Shown here piece after piece: positions 32,030 through 42,552 of a stretch of DNA of 64,000 bases. Every line of letters starts with the position of its first letter. Position 1 is the stretch's first letter. A program made the translations under genes and the position numbers. This DNA is from Agarophyton chilense (lineage: Eukaryota > Rhodophyta > Florideophyceae > Gracilariales > Gracilariaceae). The stretch spans positions 434,001-498,000 of the forward strand of contig JARGXX010000097.1 of the NCBI GenBank assembly GCA_030374765.1, written 5' to 3'. Below the pieces are notes generated by a model. The model was given only the letters and a program-made list of their open reading frames with translations. It did not search any database and had not been told where the DNA came from.

Positions 32030-33208
32030 ATGCGCAAGCCTCTGCTATGGGTTAAAGTAGCCTGCTGGTTGGCTTGGGTCAGCCTTCCAGGGCAGTATAG
32101 ACCTGCTACAAACAAAGAAAAAACTTTGTGCTCTGTCCTGGCGAAAGCCATCAAGGGCAAGAGCGGCAGTGCCCTGAAATTGTTCAGGGAGAGATTCGGG
32201 GCGAATGCGTCCGAATATTTGGGAGAGAGACCGACTAGTAGGCGTGCCCTGCTTGAGGCTCTCAGAAAGGAGTTGACGGGGATCCCAAAAGAGGGAGGGG
32301 TCGATGATCTCTTAATGGGAATCCAAGATGGGACATACCCAATGAGTGTTGCCGGAAAAGACAACGGAACCGGACGGGCTTCTGGTGGATCGAGTGTTTC
32401 AAAGAGGCAAAAAGACATTGACGAGGAAGATGAGAGTGGCGACGAGTACTCTGATAGCTCTGAGGCTGAGGAGGCTCCTAAGACGCTCAAGGAACCTGAA
32501 TCGCTTGGTGCTATATTGTCGGCCATTTCTGCTGTGCAGAAAGGGCAGGCCAAGATGCTCGAAAAGCAAGGAGCGCTGGAAGGGGAAATCAAGCGTTTGA
32601 AGGGGAAGCAGCGTTCTGGCGGCCGTGATCTAGCGAAGGATTTGGATAGAGCTTTAGCTGAGGGAGGGTTTGACGGCCCGGATCTCGGTGGGAGCTCTTC
32701 TGATTCGGAGCCGGAGGCCGATACAGATGTGGCTACAAGCGAGAATAAGAAGAGCAACAAAAAGTTCTTCGGGAAGTTTGCAGCTCGTCCTTTCCAGGAA
32801 CAGTCTTTGCAGTTAGATCTCTTGTTGGGGGAAAATATGCTCTGCAAAGCACTCACGAACTATCCGACGGTGTCGGCGTGGGTGGAGGCTCGGCGTTTGA
32901 CAAATCTTCGAAGCAAACGAGAGGCAGCAAGTCTTTCTAAAATAGTAGACTGTATCATTGGATCGTTTGGGATCATGAGAGCCCGGCGTGGATTGGTAGT
33001 TGAAGTCGCTCTACGGCGTTTGGCAGCAGTCATTATGGCGGAGAACTCAGGCAACTGGGATGCTGCTCGCGAGCTAGAGGAGGATGACAACGAGCTAGTC
33101 CCGGAGAAATATCGACGAAGGCTGCATAAATCTGCAAAATTACGTCGTGAACTCGCGGGGCGCTCCCGAAAAGATAAGTCTGCCCCGGGTGACGGGGAGA
33201 CGAATTAG
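32030..33208 (+). CDS. Gag-like protein of the tyrosine-recombinase element (392 aa)
   Basis: An uninterrupted frame in the first position of the element, where DIRS-type elements encode Gag. The first ATG is at 32030; homology-independent features start near residue 20. N-terminal domain ~25-110 (SVLAKAIKGKSGSALKLF, ERPTSRRALLEALRKEL), an acidic Ser-rich linker ~130-165, a helical/coiled-coil segment ~170-210, a second acidic patch ~225-245, then a helical domain ~255-360 and a Lys/Arg-rich tail. No zinc knuckle, as is usual in DIRS Gag. It is the only intact ORF of the element. Confidence 0.72.
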   Translation: MRKPLLWVKVACWLAWVSLPGQYRPATNKEKTLCSVLAKAIKGKSGSALKLFRERFGANASEYLGERPTSRRALLEALRKELTGIPKEGGVDDLLMGIQDGTYPMSVAGKDNGTGRASGGSSVSKRQKDIDEEDESGDEYSDSSEAEEAPKTLKEPESLGAILSAISAVQKGQAKMLEKQGALEGEIKRLKGKQRSGGRDLAKDLDRALAEGGFDGPDLGGSSSDSEPEADTDVATSENKKSNKKFFGKFAARPFQEQSLQLDLLLGENMLCKALTNYPTVSAWVEARRLTNLRSKREAASLSKIVDCIIGSFGIMRARRGLVVEVALRRLAAVIMAENSGNWDAARELEEDDNELVPEKYRRRLHKSAKLRRELAGRSRKDKSAPGDGETN

Positions 33209-33259
33209 GGAGTTCATTTAATAAAACAACAAGAACAGCAACTCGGGGGATTTAGAGTA

Positions 33260-35155
33260 ATGGACATGCGGGACTTGCTTCCCCTACAGTGGGCGATCCC
33301 AGGTGGATCTGGGCATGTGCAAAAACAAGCTAGTATGAATAGTCGACTAAGGCAGCGTTACGCAAAGTGGCGCATGCTGGACACGGTTACTCGAAGACTT
33401 GTAGCAGGGCTGAATGGCCTATATGCCGTGCATGTCTTCTCTCTAGAACCTCAAGGTGAGGAGAGAAACGCGGTTCAGCGGTTAGCGACCACCTTCTTGC
33501 GAGACATCGGGGAGGCAGCATGCCGCCGAAATTATTTCGTTGCGGCGGCTGCCGTCGTTAAGGATGAAGGCATATTTTATTATGGTGAAAAGCACTCCTG
33601 GGAGCTTATCAACCCTGATCTGGTGTCATTGCCGGTCGAAGGACTGGCGGCGTCTGCGGACGTCTTGACATTACTGCCAGAAGATATTCGGGTCGCTTAT
33701 GAGTCGCGAGACTCACAAGTGAAACCGAAGCGGGAAAGGGAGGCCCTCCGGAAGCCCTTCTGTGGGGTTGAAGGGGGAGCATACAAAAGGCTTATTGAAA
33801 AGCTGGAGGGAGTGGGAATAATATCGTTACAAAGAAAACAATCAGAAGTAACGAATGGAGTTTTTGCGGTCCCAAAGAAAGAAAAGGGCAGTCAACGCCT
33901 AATTATCGATGCAAGAAATGCTAATAGCGCATTTTTCGCAGCCCGAGATACACAGTTGCCCAACCCAGCAGACCTTGCCAGACTTTATCTGCCTTCGGGC
34001 ACTAAGCTCTATGTAGCGAAAACTGATATGGACAACCAGTATCACAGAACGAAGATGCCTGAGTGGTCACGGACGTTATTTGGTCTGCCCAGTATCAGGT
34101 ATGGAGACTCGCAGTTGTTCCCTGTTGTCTGTTCGATGCCGATGGGATGGTCTCATTCCGTCTACATAGCCCAGAACGTGCACAGGTTTCTGCTGGAGAG
34201 AGCCGAGTTGAGACAAGAAGATTGGATACCGGATGTGATCGAGGTATCGGCTTTCCGTTATGGGGCGTACGTCGATGATTATTTTTCTTTGGGTACCGGT
34301 TGGGAGAAAAGCGTATAGAATCTGAGAGTGGTTGTCGAAGAGTCCAGGAAGAGTAATCTGCCCTCCAAACCAAAAAAAGTATCGTGGGCAGGAGAGAGTG
34401 AGTTTACGGAAGTCCTAGGCATTGAAGTACACCTCAATGGCTTGCTGATGCCCGACGCAGTAAAGTTGCGTAAACTAATAGGGTTAACGGAAGCGGTCAT
34501 AGGTAGGAGAAGATGGAATGTGATAATGCTACAGTGAATGTTGGGCAAGTGGGCGTGGTTTTTGTTGCTCCAACGTCCCCTGTTCTCAGTTTTATCCGCG
34601 GTATACAAGTTGAGCCGAGCAGAACGCGAGTCCGTGGTGGCCTCCAAAGCCGCCAAGCAAGAATTATCTTTTCTCGTTGCTCTCTCACCTTTAATACGCA
34701 TTGATTTAACTAGAGAATTTGCGGAGACGGTACTTTGCATTGATGCCAGTTGCTGGGGAGGAGGCGTCGTTTACACGGCGACAGAAGACCCTCTCGGGCT
34801 GCTGACAGCGTCCGCGGATGATAAAGTACAATGGATTAACGCACAACCATAGAAGCTGGCTATTAGACACAAATGGCATAAGACATCACCCATCCATATC
34901 GTCGAGGGGGAAGCGTGCATTTTAGGGCTTCGATGGGCACTTCGACAACGGAAACATTTTGGCAAGCGTCTGATAACCTTCATTGACAACTAGGCTCTTA
35001 TCGGAGCCTTGAAGAAAGGACGCAGCAGTGTGTGCAGTTTTAACCGGATTTGTCGTAGAGTCGCGGCTTTGCTCTTGGCCGGCAACATGAGACTGGAAGC
35101 ATTTTACGTGCCGTCAGTCAAAAATCCTGCTGATGAACCCTCTAGGCCTGTTTGA
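33260..35155 (+). pseudogene. RT-RNase H polyprotein of the tyrosine-recombinase element, four stops
   Basis: One frame from ATG 33260 to TGA 35153-35155. RT motifs: SQRLIIDARNANSAF, VAKTDMDNQYHR (first catalytic Asp), CSMPMGWSHSVYIAQ, and GAYVDDYFSLG (YVDD). RNase H: VLCIDASCWGGGVVYT (first Asp), a Glu in EGEACILGLRWAL, ITFIDN, and a closing NPADEPSR. Stops at 34316 (TAG), 34535 (TGA), 34850 (TAG) and 34991 (TAG) interrupt the second half, without frameshifts. The end overlaps the recombinase start by 23 bases in a different frame, as expected for DIRS-type elements. Confidence 0.87.
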
Positions 35156-36127
35156 GCTAGCCAACAAGAGGGTAAAGCCAAGCACTCTCCAAAATTACCG
35201 TAAAAACTTGCAACGCTTTGTCGAATGGTCGAAAACACTGGATAATTCTGAAAGAAAGTACTCTACGGCACAGGAGGTGGACAGGTTGTTCACGAGGTAT
35301 TGTGTGGAGCGGCACAGGGCAAACCCAAACTTGCAGTGGGGGCAAGCGGCCCAAGCCAAAGCAGGGTTAGATTCTTCTACCCGAACTTAGTTGGGAAACT
35401 ACCCTTGTCGGGACTAAGTATCCAAGGGTGGATAAAAGCTAGGCCGGTACAGCATCATGGGGTTTGCCCTGAACCGGTTGCTTATGCAATAGCACTCGAC
35501 CTGGTTCGGCATGGACAACCGGACAAAGGCGTGGGAGTACTACTGCTGTTCGATGGGTATCTCCGTCTGGGGGATCTGTTGGGACTTGGAATTGACGATA
35601 TTGTGATACTCGATCTATCAAGGAAAAGGCCGCACTATGGAAGCATGAATATTTCTATTTCAAAGCGCGGCCGAAACGAGGCAGTAACAATACGGCCATA
35701 TTTTATGGCAGTATTGTTGTCTCGATTGATAGAAAAGAAAAGGGTATTAAGGGAACATAAGCTTTTTAAAATGCCTCCAGCACGATTTAGGGAGCATCTT
35801 CGGCGTGCCGCTGCGCGATTTTCAATAACACAAAGTGTTACCCCTCACATGCTGCGTTTTGGCGGTGCCACAACCGATAATCTTTATGGTCGCCTCACCG
35901 ACCATGAAATAAAGAACAGAGGTCGTTGGGCGTCAGATAAGAATTTTAAACTGTACATACAGCCCCACAAGTTGTATGGGTTCATGAAAAGTTTGACAGA
36001 CGCCCAGCGACTTCAGTTCGAGGTGGTTATTGCCAGAGCAGCAACGTTATTCAACGTTACGCCACCCGCTTGGGTTGGGGGTCGGGAGAACGTGCAAGCA
36101 CTAGAGGAGGCTAGGAGCAGAAATTAA
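35133..36127 (+). pseudogene. Tyrosine recombinase of the DIRS-like element, one frameshift
   Basis: This enzyme integrates a circular DNA form by site-specific recombination. The core-binding domain is in frame from ATG 35133 (VKPSTLQNYRKNLQRFVEW, TAQEVDRLFTRYCVE). Near 35360-35390 the frame shifts by one and continues YPNLVGKLPLSGL, then GYLRLGDLLGLGIDDI (first catalytic Arg), VTPHMLRFGGATTDN (HxxR), NRGRWASDKN (Trp) and KLYIQ (nucleophile Tyr). All catalytic residues are present. The frame then runs to a TAA at 36125. Confidence 0.9.
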
Positions 36128-36514
36128 GGGAGGCTCCAGGACTTAGTGATTTCTCGGTGGGTCAATTTCAGTTTTGGACGGAAAATTGATCAGAATCAAA
36201 AAGCTCTGTATAAAATCAATAATTTCTGAAAAACTCAGATTTTCGGACCTCATCGAGACTTCTTGGGTCCTGGGGTAGTATGTCTTGGAGATGGGTTTGA
36301 CGGGGGATGGGTTAAACCGGCTAAGGCTAGCTAGACTTAGGCGCTCGCATGGGCTTCGCGTGGAATTACAATTAATGAATGCTTTACAATAAATCCTTAG
36401 AAATGTTGTTGTTTCAAATAGTATTCCTTTTGTTTAAGCGCGAGCGGTGAGCGAGTGTAGTTCTATTAGCATACGAACTTAGAGAGCTGGCTAGATTGTT
36501 GCAAGTAGGAAATG

Positions 36515-38720
36515 ATTAAAACACATAGTAATGAGGATTGATCTTTTTAGACAGAAACGTGCACACCCATGAGATCGGGGCGGAGAGAAGAGAGGACCCA
36601 TACAACAGCAATACATTCTTCCTCCGACATGAAATAGTTGCGTTCGTGGACCTTCAGCGAACTTGATAAATACCCAACGGGTTTCCGTTCTCCTATGGAA
36701 GCGGTCTGAAAGAGAACAAAACTTAATTTGTAGTGACTGGCATTTTTTTCCACTGCAACCGATAATCCGGATTCTTGTAACAATAAGATCTGTGGTGATC
36801 TCACTGTGACTTTCTAACATAATTAAAAGCATTTGTCTGGACTCACAGGAGAGGTTCCAACTTAGGTTGTTTACTTTTTCTCATAATTGCTTTTAAGAGC
36901 TCGGCGATATCCGCTCAGTTCGGTGTAAACCGTCGGTAGACAATGATAATTACTAGAAAGGAGTGTAGTTCCTTCTGATAAATAGCGGTTTTCGATAGGC
37001 GAATCGATTTCACTCAAGCTTACCCACTGGGGATTAGACCTGATTGACAATCAGAACTTGTTAAGGACGGATATTGTGACCCAGATTCTTTACAGTATTT
37101 GTAAAAAAAATACATTTTCTAACTTGAGAGTTATTTCAGCTTCTCTGAACGTGCTCATGGTGTCCCTGACATGCATCAGGTGGTCATCCATATTATCTGA
37201 GAAAACTATTACATCGTTCAGATAGACGAGGAAGGTGTACCACTTAATGCGGGCTAGTAGAGTATCCGCATCACGCTAATAATTAGTGATGGTATTGGTC
37301 AGACAAAGAGGAATCCATTTGAAACTGTAGAGTTCCGAATGACATACGAAGCAGTCTTGTCCTTGTCCTTTTTTCTGACAGGAACTTGCCCGTATTTCCA
37401 ATCGGCGTCCAAAGCCGAAATAACGGTAGCAGTGTGTGAGTCGATGTACTCATCCATTCGTGGTATCGGATACACATAAATTACCGTTATTTTGTTCAAG
37501 CGACGGTACTCGATGAATAAATTCCAGGACCAATCTATTCTACGATACAATACTACTGGAGATGCCTACGGCGAATGGGCCAGTTCGATTACTCCAGCTC
37601 ACAGAATTTTGTTCACTTGGAAATTCTCCTCTTCACGAGCCTTGGGGTGTGCCCTGTAAGAATGTTGAGCCACCGGTGTAGCGTTCGGAAGCAATACTTT
37701 TCGGTGTCCAGTGGTAATAATCTCATCAACAAAGCCATCTCATTTTGGTGTAAACTCTCGAAACATGTCATGGAGACGTACTTTTTGCGATTCCGGCACA
37801 TGGTCGACATCTAGTTCCTGGAGTGGTTTCACGGGGTTCATCCCGACATATCTCGTTGGGAGGGGGTGTTTCTCTGTTTCGGCAGGGTATCGCTCTGGAT
37901 AACAGGGTGGTTGAGTGACCTAGTCCTTCTCCTTCTCATACTGAACAAGGTTGAGTAAATCAGCTGCATTCAACTTAATAGAAACCATGGGGGTGGGGTG
38001 AAGAATGACCGAACTAAGAACTTAGTTTTACACCAGTACTTTCAGTGAGGTGCCCAGATTGGCAACTAGAAAAGTGAACTGTTTCTCGGGCTCCATATGA
38101 GTAGCGTCATTCGCTACGGCTATTTAATATCTATCGTATAACGATGAGAAGGGTTGAATAACCTCTTCTCCGTGTTGATAGAAGATGAAACGCACAGAGA
38201 CCTGTAACTAAGGTCGGATTCGTATGAACGCGGCCACGTAAAGCGTAATAGATTTCGTACAAGCCGGAGAAGCCTTTTGCGCTACAGTTCATAGTACTAG
38301 CTTCTTCGAGGCACGCCTTAACAGACAACGGGCGATTGGAACAGACGAACCGCGTTTAAGTTCCACACGCATTAAGTAGGGGCTTATCGCTTCAACAAAT
38401 CTGTCACATTAGTCAAATCCCAATATTTCAGGGGCACCCAATTCGTTGCGTACGGTAAATTTAATCTTCACCATGAAGGAGACCTAACGAACTAAAAGGC
38501 TGACAATTTCTAGCGTTGACGACCGGCTGCTATTCGCATTTGCAACGTCTGGTATCACGCCAAGCCGAATCTGAGATCGCAATGGCGGAAAAAAAGCGAC
38601 TCCAAAATGAAGTTAGGGCCAGCACCTGTATCCAAATCAATGTGAACTCGCAACATAAACTGGGTAGATAAACAAAATCAGCATACAGTTTGTAATCGCA
38701 CTTTTCCATTACCATGACTC
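36515..38720 (-). pseudogene. Element D pol: protease, RT and first half of RNase H
   Basis: Minus strand, in order: KCDYKLYADF and the retropepsin centre DLDTGAGPNF (about 38640-38600); RT with YRRLNKITVIYVYPIPRMDEYIDS and ADWKYGQVPVRKKDKDKTA; the RT centre read as FLVYLNDVIVFSD (about 37245-37205), where YLDD has become YLND; RNase H with VLFQTASIGERKPVGY, MSEEECIAVVWVLSSLRP. It stops at the GAAATG junction. Many stops and frame changes. The YLND change alone would abolish RT activity. Confidence 0.85.
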
Positions 38721-39399
38721 TACCCGATGATCGGCTGTTTTCACTTTATTCCCACGGTCGAAGTAGAACACCAAAGTTTTTTTAGTCCTGATCTGAGAGG
38801 CCCTGTTTCATTGTAAGGGTTTTGACCGGGGAGGGAGGCTGGGAAGTCTCGGGCGTCGATGGTCTCATTGTCAGAAACGCCTCTTTCGAACCGAAGACTC
38901 CCGTATTCAAGTTTCCTAGGTCTTTCACTCCTGGGGCGAGCACCAGAAACCTGAAACAACGGCATACATGTGCTAGCGGCGTTGTCCCGTTAATTAGAAC
39001 TGGGGGTCAGTAGTTTGGTGAACTGCGTTAAGCCACGCGTTCCGCGGGCTCGTATCCGTGGTACTCCGTGGAAACTTTGGTTTCCGCACGGAGATACAAA
39101 TCCGTGTGGACGATCTGCTTCTTCTAAGGGCCAATCTGACATAATCACCGACCAGTCGGGCGAATCTCATAATGTGAGAAAACAGTCTGGAATAATATGG
39201 CCGTGTTCACGAAATATGTGGCATATAAGTCCAGAGCGCGGGGGCGACAAACCAGAAAGAGCATCCGTGAACTTCACAGAAGGGAGAGTACCCCTCAATC
39301 CGTGTGGACTTTGTAGAGTATTCGAGTTTTCATAGCAAATACGGAGCAAATGGAGGCGGCGTGGAGCCGCGTATAGCAATGGTTGTCCCTGAGCCGTTT

Positions 39400-41030
39400 T
39401 ATAAGAAACATCCGTAGTCGACGGGAAATCTTTTGTCGTAATACACCTGATTTTGCAGGGAGCAAATTTAAAATTATCTAAATCTCTTTGCCGGTGCCCT
39501 CTCGCGATCAGTGATAAGGATAGCTAGATCGTTTGCATCGTCAACATCTTTGCGGAACTGGCCTTCTGACCAGGAATATGAGCTCGAAGGGTATCGCCTT
39601 CCGCTTGCGTGGTTTCTACTAACTTTATTGAAATGGTTCTTTTTCGATCTTCTCGATATAGGGCCACCAGAGTACGGAATGCGAGATCCGATACATCGAT
39701 GTTCATAGGGGAGCGCTCCCCATCAGAGTAAACATTACCGCAACGATGAAAAGCCGTATTCAGACGTACCGATTCCTGTTTCTCCAGGCTTTCGGTGGGT
39801 GTCGCGCAAAACTAGAATAGGCAACTGAACAGTTTGATTAGTTTCATTGGGAGGCAGGAGGTATTAAACGACTTTTGTTCAGCACGTGACTCCTTCTTTT
39901 GAGGTTTGGGATGAAAGTTTTACAGAGTCTTATTAGTTATCAGCTAGGCCATGTACAAAGTACTGTAGCGCAATACAAAACTGTCAACTCATTCATATCA
40001 AGTATTTTTTCTTACGCAATCAAAAGTGCAATAAGATCCAACACCAAGATGAGGTCGTCTCCAGAAAAAGAATGGGTTCAAAGGAAACGCTGCATAAGGC
40101 TTAACGAAGTCCTTGGTTTTACCTGTGCCTCGAGATGTACGATCTAATAAAAAAAATTCCAGCTGCATACATCGGTATGATTCAAGTTTCTTGTATAGAG
40201 GGTTGGTGCACTTCAGTTCGTTTACGTCAGTGTGATTGTTTTCATTCGTACGGGTAAGCATTACACCTCGTATGGCTGATGATTTTTTGGAAAGAGACGA
40301 GCACTTTCTATGACCGTCGCGAGATTTGGAATTTGAAGAATTCGACCCATTGGAATGTTGAAAGTTCCATGAAAACCAAGAGGAATCCGAGAAATCATAA
40401 TCGTAATAGTATGGTGTCCTACGCTTTCGGCAGTTGTCGCCCTTCTTCTTGTGCTTCGCGTTCTGCGAGACAGCTATCGGCTCCTCGGGGACATTATCAT
40501 CCCTCAAAATGGTTTGCTCTAATATCTTTGGACGGAACTGAAACGATCGAATTGGATTTCAAAGTTCTCCACTTGAAAACCAGGACCACCGAAACATTCC
40601 GACAGTGTGGTGATATCTGCCCGTAAAAAGACGCAGGTCTTCGGACAAATCCTTCACAGAAGAGGTAAAGAACCTGAAACGCAGTACTTCAAAATCCTCA
40701 AGGATAGCATTTTCATAGCAAAAGGGTTTCGCAGGGTTGAATCATGGTTAACGTGAAATTCTCACATCTGAGGCGTAGTGAAATCCGCAAGTACCTACAT
40801 TTCAACGGCAGAATCTGGTTGCTCTCTAGTAACGAGTCCTTCATTCGATGAATTTGGCTATAGATTTCGACTCTTGGGAAAGCCCAGGCCGTTACCTTTG
40901 GTTTTTGAGGTAACTTATGGTGAAGCGGCAGCAACGAATCTATTTGGAAAATAGACCTCTGCTGTAGGGGTCACGTCGGGAATAGAACGGCTTCGCGTTT
41001 GGGCGAGGTTGGCATCCGGTGGCCATCTTG
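39400..41030 (-). pseudogene. Element D gag
   Basis: Minus-strand pieces match the gypsy gag of this window: the Lys/Ser-rich region (KKKGDNCRKRRTP, QHSNGSNSSNS), CTNPLYKKLESYRCMQLEF, SRGTGKTKDFVK, and SDLAFRTLVALYREDRKR with VETTQAEGDTLRAH. The acidic Ser/Asp run seen in Element 1 is replaced by an Asn/Ser-rich run. Heavily interrupted. Confidence 0.82.
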
Positions 41031-41187
41031 GCATGTTAGAACAATTCCACCGGTATTCTGTACACCAAATACTTTCAGAAAGGGCTATCAAACCATGAAG
41101 TAGGGAACGAACTACAAAAAAAGACTGAAATGCGATTGTGGAGACAACCTTGTAGACAAAAAACCAAAAATGAACTTAACCCTTTCG

Positions 41188-41201
41188 AAGTCGGGAGACC
41201 A
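41188..41201 (-). other. Element D primer-binding site (TGGTCTCCCGACTT)
   Basis: Identical over 14 bases to the Element 1 PBS, although the rest of D is strongly diverged. It marks the inner edge of D's 5' LTR. Confidence 0.78.
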
Positions 41202-41864
41202 GTTTTTGATCCAAAGTCTGCAGCCCAAGCCACACAAAGACGTTTGGTGTTCTATTCTCTGGCAGAATAGTACAGCAACCAAGCCTCTCCGGGATTGAAC
41301 GACGAAATCGGGGTGTAAGCCCGAAGCAGATCGGCATAACAAGCCGTGGGAATGGAGTAGAAGGCGTATCTACGATATTTTTGGTGCAAAGGTGGTAGTC
41401 AGCCACAGTATTGGGCGAAGAGAAAGACAGGTAACACCGTAGGGCGAACGGGGCGTAGTGCATGGAGGCCCAAGGAAACGAAATAGAACCTAATCATACA
41501 AGGGCGAGAATATGTAAATTAAAAAACAGACGTCAGAGCCAGTAGTAGTTCTTTGGAAGACGCTGGGTTGGGAAGGATACCATGGAAAGCACGGCACAAC
41601 CTCCAAAATGAATTGTAGCAAACTAGAGCGGAAAAGGCTTTGAGCGAAAAAAAACTAGTTGGGGAAGACTTACCGAGAGGCAAAGAGAGATCGGCGAGCC
41701 ACTATATAGTGTAAAGGTTTACAGTAAACTCTTTACCTCAAGCAATAACGCAGATAAAATAAATAAACTTACCACCAATGCTGGGCGCACACTTGTATCT
41801 CTCGTGTCCACGACCAGTCCGTCGGTCAATGATTTTCCTTAATTGGGGCTAGATTCATACTGCA
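41202..41864 (-). repeat. Element D 5' LTR (diverged)
   Basis: The interval from the PBS to a TGCAGTATGAATC start on the minus strand is 663 bp, close to 665 bp in Element 1. ACTATATAGTGTA near 41700 resembles the ATTATATAGTGTACC TATA-like segment of Element 1's LTR (6424-6438). The outer end is set by similarity to TGTAGTATTC only. Confidence 0.6.
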
Positions 41865-42249
41865 TTGAACCTGAATTTGAAATTTGGGCATTAACGAATT
41901 CAGCACTATTCTTGGTGTTATCAAAGTGCAGCGGCAGAATTGTCACTCAAACATTCAGACCAAAATCACGCCCGACCATCCAGCGTGATACCATGACGGT
42001 ACAAATTACTATTTTAGTCGTGCAAATGAATCGTCAAGCACCCGTCCAGCGATCAGGCTGGCTGCCACACAGAATCCGCATGCAGACAAAACTGTAGCTC
42101 CCCAAACGATTCCCTCGATCTCTCTTCTTTTGACGCTTCTTCTCCTTCAGCGCCAGAGCCGCGATCGACAGATAGATTTCCGCCCACATCTCTCCCCCGG
42201 TGGACTATGGGGGTGTGATCGTCGTATAACACTTCAATCATTACTGCTG
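41865..42249. other. Spacer between D LTR and Harbinger fragment
   Basis: No convincing gene. The plus strand just before 42250 has a Pro/Ser-coding stretch (SSFDASSPSAPEPRS) that may be the N-terminal part of the transposase fragment. Confidence 0.4.
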
Positions 42250-42552
42250 CCCAATAACTCTCTATTTATTTTTCTATTTAGTTCTGCTTGCGACCAGTCC
42301 TTGATTACCTTGACTGGTTTTGACCAACATTCTTTTCAGTATCTTTGTTCTTTGTTTGAGTCACACTACTAGAGGGGCACACTGTATTCAAGAAATGGTG
42401 ATATAAGTTTGTGATCTATAAAAAACGGCGCCCTGGAAGACCTCGTTCTCTCACCGCGATTCAATGCTTAAGATTTGTGCTTGCTTGGCACCGGACAAAA
42501 GGTTATAAAGTGACCGTGTGTATGCTGTTCGGAGTAACAGCTTCTTGTTTGC
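42250..42552 (+). pseudogene. PIF/Harbinger-like transposase, N-terminal fragment
   Basis: Plus-strand pieces read DQSLITLTGFDQHSFQYLCSL, LYSRNGDI, then KRRPGRPRSLTAIQCLRFVL and WHRTKGYKVTVCMLFGVTAS. Order and wording are those of the helix-turn-helix-like N-terminus of DDE_Tnp_4-type (Harbinger) transposases. Stops lie at about 42370, 42405 and 42410. The sequence is cut at about 42552, where gypsy fragment E begins, so the DDE domain is missing. Confidence 0.72.

Larger units (their letters stand above)
30938..36508 (+). mobile_element. DIRS-like tyrosine-recombinase retrotransposon inserted in element D
   Basis: The body carries a gag-like ORF, an RT-RNase H frame and a tyrosine recombinase in overlapping frames. 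That is the gene set of DIRS/PAT/Ngaro-type elements, which lack LTR integrase and protease. Boundaries come from the interrupted reading frame of element D and the GAAATG hexamers. I could not find the inverted or split direct terminal repeats expected for DIRS or PAT/Ngaro; instead there is a direct repeat within the first 700 bp (31016-31618). Confidence 0.85.
16688..41864 (-). mobile_element. Element D: old minus-strand Ty3/gypsy element, split by three insertions, 3' end lost
   Basis: Its pieces, in its own 5' to 3' order, are: 5' LTR 41864-41202; PBS; gag 41030-39400; protease-RT-RNase H 38720-36515; RNase H end and integrase 30937-29883; integrase end to chromodomain 19327-18191; antisense ORF 17597-16688. 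The gaps are filled by the tyrosine-recombinase element (30938-36508), Element 2 (19328-29882) and Element 0. Removing the first two and one copy of each flanking repeat rejoins coding sequence in frame: LIIS joins EPSSHLLHLR, and LMLAY joins NTQIYRR. The remaining length of about 9 kb plus the missing part fits Element 2's 10.5 kb. Confidence 0.82.
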
